64,000 bases of DNA. Source: Timema cristinae. Its lineage: Eukaryota > Arthropoda > Insecta > Phasmatodea > Timematidae. The notes beneath the pieces were generated by a model that saw nothing but the letters and a program-made list of their open reading frames with translations, was not told the DNA's origin and did no database searches. The stretch is taken from assembly GCA_039000515.1 (NCBI GenBank), contig JBCFYV010000100.1, forward strand, positions 31,360,421-31,424,420, read 5' to 3'. Below are positions 56,947 through 64,000 of this stretch, one piece after another. The position numbers and the translations under genes were made by a program. Position 1 is the stretch's first letter, and every line of letters starts with the position of its first letter.

Positions 56947-57322
56947 TATTACATGCACATTAAAAATAGTTGTTAAGATTGTAAAAAAAAAATGTGTTAA
57001 AACAATAATTCATGAGTGTAAGTATGCCTATATAAATATAATAAAAAATATTTTCATAAGTTTAACCTTAAGTCTACACAATTTCTTACAATATTTTTTT
57101 GGTAGCCTACATACACATTGCAGACACACTGTTAAGTTCCGCTGCCTCTCTTTGATATGAGAATAGGTGGCTCAACCTATTCCTTTATGTCATGGCTGCT
57201 AGGAAAAATTGGCCAACTTTTTATGGCCATTTCTAAGTTTGGCAGGCCTTCATTATCACACCTCTACTTCTGATATTAGTAAGACTCAATGATAAAAACA
57301 AATACTTGTGATATTCTTTAAA

Positions 57323-57608
57323 TTGACAAATGAAACCTGGACACAGGAATCTAACGCAGACTCTTTGACTTAATACACCAAAGATCTAACCATGGTGCTA
57401 TCAAGGATTTGTCCTACACCCAGGGTCTTTCTTCACTCATATTTTCGCTAACAATTTCCGCACATCCATAACAGAATCTACTTTAAAATATGAGTGAAGA
57501 ATGTCTTTGGGCAGGGGACAACTCTTGGAGTGCCCAGTGGTGAAAGCATTGGTTATAAAATCAAAGGTCTCAGGTTTGATTCCTGTGTCTAAGTGTAATT
57601 ATTCAATC
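57323..57608. repeat. Inverted pair of tRNA-like modules (family VI)
   Basis: Minus head at 57323-57420 (GAAACCTGGACACAGGAATC), plus head at about 57525-57608 (CAGGTTTGATTCCTGTGTCT). Between them is a core with ACTCATATTTTCGCTAACAA and TTTAAAATATGAGTGAAGAA, itself partly inverted. Same plan as 11101-11512. Confidence 0.6.
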
Positions 57609-59045
57609 GAGATAATATGATACTTAGATGTGGTTATAAACTTTCTTAACAACTATAATAATGTGGTTATTTAATCCATCTATCTTCCGAGTGATCTTTT
57701 TTTTCTGACAAACCCCAACATCAGGACAGTATTCTTTCTCGTATTGAACGATTAAAGAATTGGCGATCTGTGTATTTCAACTTTGGAAGGCATGTAGTTA
57801 GTGGTGAGCTGAGTGGGCTCGCATGAGCCTATTGTTAATTTTCCTGAAATTTGCAGGCCCATTTCTAACATTTTTATTTATTTATTTTCACCAAAAACAA
57901 AATACATTTTTTATTAAATAGACTATATTTTCAATAATAGGCCTACTTTTACTTAATAATATTATTTATGAAACAAATCTGTTGTGTGGCCAGCATTTCA
58001 TGATGTGAATAGTAAAAACACAGACAGCAACCATGCAAGTAATGTAGAAGGAAGGTACAAACTGACGTTAAATGTTTTATTATGTTTTAGTAACCAATGT
58101 TGTTATATTTTCCTATATCACTTTATTTATGTTTACTTAAATCTTAAAATTAATTTTTTTTAAACCTGTGAGCTCATTGTTAAAATTTTCACAGCTCACC
58201 AATGTGTGTAATTAAGATTAATTAAATAAGGAATCATCAATTCTGAAGTTACTATGACCATTTCTTTTATTATGTTTTGTCTATTATTTTGTTAATTTTG
58301 GGTTTTCTTTTAATTAAATGTCAGGTATTTAGACTTGGGATTTCATGTACACATACATTTTAATGTTGTTTCTCTCATTCAATTCATTTTATTTTTGCTT
58401 TCTTTTCCTCTTTTGTTTTATTTTCCATCTCGTTTAACTCTTTACATAGCTTTTATTGCCAATGTTCTTATGAGTTTCATTTAGCTGTGAATCAAGTTTG
58501 GGATAGAGAAAATGGTTATCTCAAACACTCCCTGATGTTTTTTCAACTTAGGTGTCTGATATAATTAAAATTGCTGTTTGGTAGTATTTTTGTCATAAAA
58601 ACGCTGTTTGACAGCTGAATGGATCTATGAACAAAACCCCATTAACGTTAATGAAGAAAAGTGTTTCCATTTTATAAAGATATTGTAGTTTCATTTTATT
58701 TGCCTTTAATAGCAATTCCTTGAAAACTTTGACTAAGCTATCATTATTTCGACTAAACACATTACACAAAAACTAAAACTAAGCTATAAATTAATGTTGA
58801 TTGTGTTGATAGAATTTTCTGAGATTGTTTCTTTTCAAAGAGTTTGATTGGAAAAGTATTATATTTTACTGCTAGCTGACATGAAATTAAGCGATTAAAA
58901 TCCACAGTGTGTACTCAAAAAATTAAAATTTATAAGGGCTATAATATCATAAAGGAATTTAAGGCAGCAGAGTATACAATACAAAGCCATAGGACAAGGC
59001 TTAACGGACAAAGTTAAGCTCGTTTTATTTATCTATTTTATTTAT
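57609..59045. other. No gene recognised
   Basis: AT-rich, with no recognisable domain or repeat family. Confidence 0.45.
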
Positions 59046-59165
59046 TTGAGGTATTTGATGTGCATTTTCTGAACCAACAGAATATATCAGCACACAAGAA
59101 TTTCTATGAGTGAGAGCAAAACAGCTTAACAATTTTTACGGGTAAGTTGAGGTCGACAAAGTAAC
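59046..59165 (-). mobile_element. SINE family IV, head missing
   Basis: Only the left part of the family is present (ACACAAGAATTTCTATGAGT, GAGAGCAAAACAGC). Confidence 0.55.
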
Positions 59166-59226
59166 TTTATTTGCAAATGTATTGCAAGACAATAGAAGAA
59201 TGAGGTCGTCGAGATGTTTACTAACT

Positions 59227-59474
59227 TTTATTTATTTAGCACCGCGTCTTACTACCCATTCGGGTTATATGCTTTAAGTACTAATTACGCTAATGGATTA
59301 GGAAGGTTGAATTAGAGGAAGTGAACCCGCATTTGCGTGGAGGGAGAATGGAAAACCATTTAGGAAAAACACCCCCTCAGTTCACTCGACAGACACTCAA
59401 ACCTCGATCTCCCCGTCCTTAGTAGTCGAGCTCAACATGACTAGCGTGTTAGCCAACTATGTCACCGAGGCGGG
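59227..59474 (-). mobile_element. SINE family I, full length with TSD
   Basis: Shared tail (TTAGCACCGCGTCTTACTAC), body and head (ATGTCACCGAGGCGGG). A perfect 12-bp duplication TGTTTACTAACT lies at 59215-59226 and 59475-59486. Confidence 0.85.
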
Positions 59475-60259
59475 TGTTTACTAACTGAATAATTAATTAA
59501 GCCCTCTTGAATATGTGGATGAAGAGTGTATATGCCTACTTGGCAAGACAATGACACCAGGATCCTTAGAATGCTCAATAAAATTGAAACAGAAAAAAGG
59601 AACCTTAAGTTTGAATCATAAAAAAAAGCAGCTCTTGGCTATAAAAAAAACTTCAATAGTATCAGTAATCCTCTTGAGTACCTAATGTGAGCACTTTGAT
59701 TAACTACTGGGCTACCAGGGTATTGAACACTTAGGTCTAAATCTTCTTTAGGAAAAAAAAAGGTTTTTTTTTTACAATAAAAATATTTCATACCAAAGCA
59801 CTTGACATATTAAATATTACCATACTATTATTAGTTAGAATAATATTTTACCATAACTATTTTGGCATAATAAGCCCCAATTCTTGACTACTATAGATTT
59901 TTTTTCCCACCTGGTTTAAATACATCTTGACAATCTTCTGATGACTTGATATTAAGAAAACTAAACATACGGTTAAAATAATGTTAAACACAATACAGTA
60001 AAATTAAAGCTTATTTACAGAAAGGGAATCTTAAAAAACTATACAATACAGTATTAAACCATTATATTTTATAATTCTTTCCAAGCAATTAGGCTATTTT
60101 GTATTATCGTATGTAATGGATTTTAAGATAACCCTTAGCACCTGAACCAGCATAGATGGTCACCTTAGCAAATGAATAGTACTCCATTCTAAGTTTTACC
60201 TACATTTAATGTTATCAGACATAAATGGTTAGATTTGGTTAGTTTGTAATTCATAGCAT
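59475..60259. other. No gene recognised
   Basis: AT-rich between two SINE family I copies. Confidence 0.45.
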
Positions 60260-60476
60260 ATCTTATGTACTAATTACACCAGTGGGTTAGGAATTGGGAA
60301 GGTTGGATTTAGAGGAAGTGAAACCACATTTGTGTGGAAGCAGAGTGGAAAACCATTTAGGAAAAACCACCCCCAGTTCACCTGACCAATATTCAAACCT
60401 CAATCTACTCTTCCTCGGTAGTCTAGCTAAACACAAAACTCGTATGTTAGCTAACTACGTTACTGAGGCGAGTTAA
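60260..60476 (-). mobile_element. SINE family I, tail missing
   Basis: Body and head complement (GGAAAAACCACCCCCAGTTC, CTAACTACGTTACTGAGGCG) without the shared tail. Older than the copies with intact duplications. Confidence 0.75.
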
Positions 60477-60929
60477 ATTTTAATAAACAAAAATTGGAAT
60501 TGGTAGTAGACTCTTTATTATCATGCAAAGTTGTCACAGTTTACATTGTGGAAATAAATGGTAACCAACATTAACCAACATGACGTGGACAAGGTCAAGG
60601 TATTTTAGCTGTCTCACAAATTAATTACAGTCAAAACTGTCTAATTCGAAGCTGAAAGGACCACTAGAAAAATTCAAGCCATCCAAAAATTCTAATTAGG
60701 TAAGTTTTTATTTGGGCTAGAAAAATTACTTCAAACATCAATTCAGTATAGTAAAATACAGTACGGTAGTGTATATGTATAATTTTATTCTTATATTTTC
60801 TGTAGCAATATGTAATGTAAAGAATACTGTATTTATTGTTTTTTTTAAATCTAGAAATTGTTGGAGTTAATACTATGAGTTGTAGTAAGCCCTAAACTCT
60901 TCTAGTTTATCCGGCGCCTGGAGGATAAA

Positions 60930-61200
60930 TTATTATTATTAGCACCGCGTCTTACTAATCGTTCAGGTTGTACGCACTTACGCTAATGTGTAATGGTAGG
61001 GTGATTGTGAGATGAAATGGAGGACCTACAGTTTAACGTGGAATCCGAACCACGGTGGAGGCCTGGCATTCTACACGTTCACAAGTTGTGATTAATACAC
61101 GTCTTGTTAGAGGTGAAGGGTTTGGTGCGGGACCGAGGATTGAACCCCGGACCCCCAGCACAGAAGTCGACACCTTACCCCTAGACCACCAGGTTCCCCC
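60930..61200 (-). mobile_element. SINE family II inside the Tigger element
   Basis: Shared tail (TTAGCACCGCGTCTTACTAA), family body (GTGTAATGGTAGGGTGATTG) and head (CTAGACCACCAGGTT). Flanking GGAGGATAAA and GAAGAATAAA may be a worn duplication. Confidence 0.8.
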
Positions 61201-61239
61201 TGAAGAATAAAGAGGCATACATTATGTTATCCCTCAACA

Positions 61240-61960
61240 AACTGTATCAACTCTTCGATGTGGTCCATGGCCTGTGTAGATGTTGGGATCAGCTTCTCTG
61301 GATGTTTTGGTTGTTCCCCTTCTTCATTTGAAGACGCAATGTCATTTATATTGTTCATAACATCTGCCAAAAGTCTGCATCTGACAGTTCACCGCAAATT
61401 GCTAAGTTCTCGAACAAGTTCACAAAAGGAACAGCTGTAGGTGTTATGTCCAACATATTCCCAGTTGTCCAGAGTGGGTACAATCTTGTTACTCACCAAC
61501 AGCTTCATTTTGCTCTTCACCTTTATTGTGGCAGAAAAATCCTTTTCGAAAGCAGTTGGCAATAGTGGTCCAATCTCACGCATTGTTACACATTGGGACA
61601 ACTTGAAGGATGTCAATTTTAACCTTGCCATTCTTATCAATGTAAACCCCCGAGCGCATGTTCTGGACCACAAGGTGCCGATAGAAGTGCTTGAACGTTT
61701 TAATTATTCCTTGATCCATAGGTAGGACTACTGAGGTCATATTTTGGGGAGATGGGGTGGGAGATGAGGAGAACTCAGCCTTTACATTTTCCATTGGAGT
61801 AATAGTGTTGTGTACAGTCAAGTTCTCAACAAACAATACGATTGTTCAGATTTGTTTGAAAATTTTTGTGGCCTTGCATGCAAAGAGCCCTCTTTCGTTG
61901 GAGAAAAAGTAGAGTAGTAAATGTGTTGCCTACGCAAGATTTCAGACTGTTTTTTGTCAC
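61240..61960 (-). pseudogene. Tigger/pogo transposase, C-terminal part
   Basis: Minus-strand frames give VENLTVHNTITPMENVKAEF, SSPTPSPQNMTSVVLPMDQG and IIKTFKHFYRHLVVQNM (61576-61836), which follow the Tigger block VDNCSAH, then FLPPNTTSLIQPLDQGIIxxFKxxYR. A second frame carries DWTTIANCFRKGF (about 61560), matching the terminal NCFRKAGF. The expected Asp before the NxTxH motif is not preserved, and stops interrupt the frame. The N-terminal DNA-binding half and first catalytic Asp are absent. Confidence 0.8.
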
Positions 61961-62086
61961 CTATGAGGTAATTTTACTTTGAATTGAGCAAAATAAGTTT
62001 GAATTAAATGTGATTTTTTTTAACATTGTTTTAATAGAAGATTCAAGGGACCAAAGGAAAAGTGTGAATTATCAAACTTTGGCTGT

Positions 62087-63539
62087 ATTTTATAATAAAA
62101 GCAAAATATGTTAATGTTTCACCCTTTTAAGTGTCAAATGTAATTTATAGCATTGATTCTTAGACCTTGTTTATTTTTGTGAATATGTTCTTCAAAAATA
62201 AATTAATTGCCAGCTGGACCCAACCTAACCTTGCATGTCCAAGTCAATTTAAGGATGGGTTAGAAGTTGGAGTGGGTATAATACATTTAATTAGAGCTTT
62301 AGTTGTTTTTTTTATAAAATGTTGTGAGATATGTTTACTTTGTTGAAGAAAGTGGTGAAATGTGAATGAGGTATTTTATTTATCTCGCAAGTTGTGCTAG
62401 TATTGTGTAATAATAAACCTATAATAGTTATATCGACATTTCAAGTATCTATAGTGTGTGTTTATTATGATCATTCACGAAACTTGGAAATTTTTTCAAA
62501 ATAAAACCTTTTTCAAAAGTAAGTTGTATGCATGCCTTACCCAAGTTGTATATTCAATGTGGTAACAAAACAATAAAAGATAGTTTTAGCTTAATAAAAC
62601 TTTAAAATATACATAATAAACAGCTTATATATTTATCCTATAAATTGCATAGGCTTAATTATTTAACAAATGTGTGTGTTATAGCTAAACAACCTTGATT
62701 CCATCAACATGGTCAATATAAGTTTATTTCAAAATTGCGCAATGCACTTGATGAAATCTTCAGAGTGTAGCTGATGGTGTACAAATTAAAATTACTATTA
62801 TCATAAGAAATACTGTTTCAGGTTGACAGAAAGTCTGTTTTGTACTGTTTGTACGCTTTTGGTTTGGTTTGATATTAAGATCACAGATCACAAAACTGAA
62901 GACCTATTGTTTTTAATCAAACCTTCTGTTACTATTGTCCTTACAGCCAGAATTAGGTAATAGTAAAAATCGAGGGAGGGATTCTTCCCCGAATGTCAAA
63001 TTATAATAAATATAATGTTTTCTCCTACTTATTCATACAATAGGAGTCTGAACTCTGAAGTTCCCGATTATATCAAAATAAACCTTGTCAAAAATTTACA
63101 AACTATAAAAAATATATTCTAAGACCCCCCCTCCTGATCCATATAATACAACTGGATGAAGAAAGGAGGTTGAAATGTTCTTGCTCTCCTCTGCACAACA
63201 TTGTGTAAAAGAGAAATAAACTTTTCAGTATCTTTGTCTCTCTTACACACATTCAAAACAATGTGAGATTTTGACTTCGCTAATTTGTATGAATAAATAC
63301 TATATGCATCAAGGTATGTGATAGTTAAATGAAATAAATAGATTAATAAAAGTCATGACCAGCATAATTCTTGATTCCTTAAATAAATGGATGTAGGCTA
63401 ATATATAATATGATTATGGAAGGTATTCCATTTTAAAGGTTTCATCCCGTACCAGAATACTACCATGTATAAGTATAAGCTCTATAAGCGGACATATTAT
63501 ACAATACGTTGACATAATTACCTCAATCAATTTTCACAA
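62087..63539. other. No gene recognised
   Basis: AT-rich flank with no recognisable coding or repeat family. Confidence 0.45.
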
Positions 63540-63960
63540 GGCCAAAATCCTCTACACACCTTATATGAGCCGCTTTAGGCAAAGGTTTGGCAAGTACATC
63601 AACAGGCATACTATCTGAGGGTAAGTACAACAACATTCTCATCAGCAATGTTCTGTCTTATAAAACGGCACTTCAAAACAAATGTGTTTAGACTTTTGAC
63701 TTATTATGAAATTTTTCCCTTTACTGATGGCTCCCATATTATCATAAACTATTTTTACAGATTCCTTATTCGCTCTATAATCCAACCAATTAAGTTCTGA
63801 AGCCATAGGGCCTACTATATGCTAAATTACAACACCGTGTATTCTTTCTCATTGGAAGACAAAGCTATGTTTTATGTTGTTTTTTAGCTGCAGATTACCA
63901 AGTTTGCAACTTTATATTTTGTTTCAACATGAATAACTATAAGAAATCTAGTGGAGCTGA
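63540..63960 (-). pseudogene. Ty1/copia retrotransposon RT/RNase H fragment
   Basis: Minus-strand reading, with shifts and stops, gives ALSSNEKEYTVL and ALWLQNLIGW (about 63890-63790), VYDNMGAISKGKN (about 63750), SQKSKHI, and VDVLAKPLPKA (about 63600-63570). These are, in order, the copia RNase H motifs ALSSTEAEY, ALWLRNLL, DNQSAIxLxKNP, RSKHIDxRYHF and ADxLTKPL. It is a broken fragment and may continue beyond the window. Confidence 0.75.
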
Positions 63961-64000
63961 AAACTGTAAACGGCTAGCTAAAAACAACTTAAAGAAGAAA

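Larger units (their letters stand above)
60628..62086 (-). mobile_element. Tigger/pogo-like DNA transposon, defective
   Basis: Left end CAGTCAAAACTGTCTAATTC and right end, read inward, CAGCCAAAGTTTGATAATTC are imperfect terminal inverted repeats. Both are followed outward by TA (60626-60627, 62087-62088), the Tc1/mariner-class target. The interior carries the end of a transposase and a later SINE at about 60930-61200. Confidence 0.72.

Overview
The window is a stretch of AT-rich, repeat-dense animal nuclear DNA. One spliced gene on the minus strand covers about half of it. Twelve coding exons between 53737 and 20277 join in phase, with GT-AG introns, into a 574-residue protein. I recognise it as SLC30A9 (ZnT9), the mitochondrial-type member of the cation diffusion facilitator zinc transporters. 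Several segments look more like arthropod than vertebrate SLC30A9, so the host is probably an arthropod; that is inference from one protein, and I cannot name the species.

Layout. 1-20,000 lies downstream of the gene and is repeat-rich: tRNA-derived SINEs, 3'-end LINE scraps, foldback MITEs, a GC-rich unidentified ORF pair (6890-7586) and a decayed PIN-like coding relic (about 7985-9009). 20,277-53,791 is SLC30A9, with introns full of transposons: two long copies of a roughly 1.7-kb repeat, a broken hAT/ZBED-type transposase (35,500-37,324), a hAT-like element with matching ends (46,022-48,131), many SINEs and LINE tails. 53,800-64,000 lies upstream of the gene and holds two Tigger/pogo elements, more SINEs, and a copia reverse transcriptase/RNase H fragment at the right edge.

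The most unusual points are: (1) two candidate symmetric microexons (24 and 45 nt, both phase 1-1) in the largest SLC30A9 intron, whose inclusion would keep the frame; (2) several SINE families with different tRNA-like heads that share the same hairpin-forming 3' tail, with some copies flanked by perfect 12-14 bp target duplications; (3) the GC-rich ORF pair that switches frame; (4) inverted pairs of tRNA-like modules repeated at two loci. No CRISPR array, rRNA or convincing functional tRNA gene was seen. Identities were judged by eye from translated sequence and family knowledge; no search was run.
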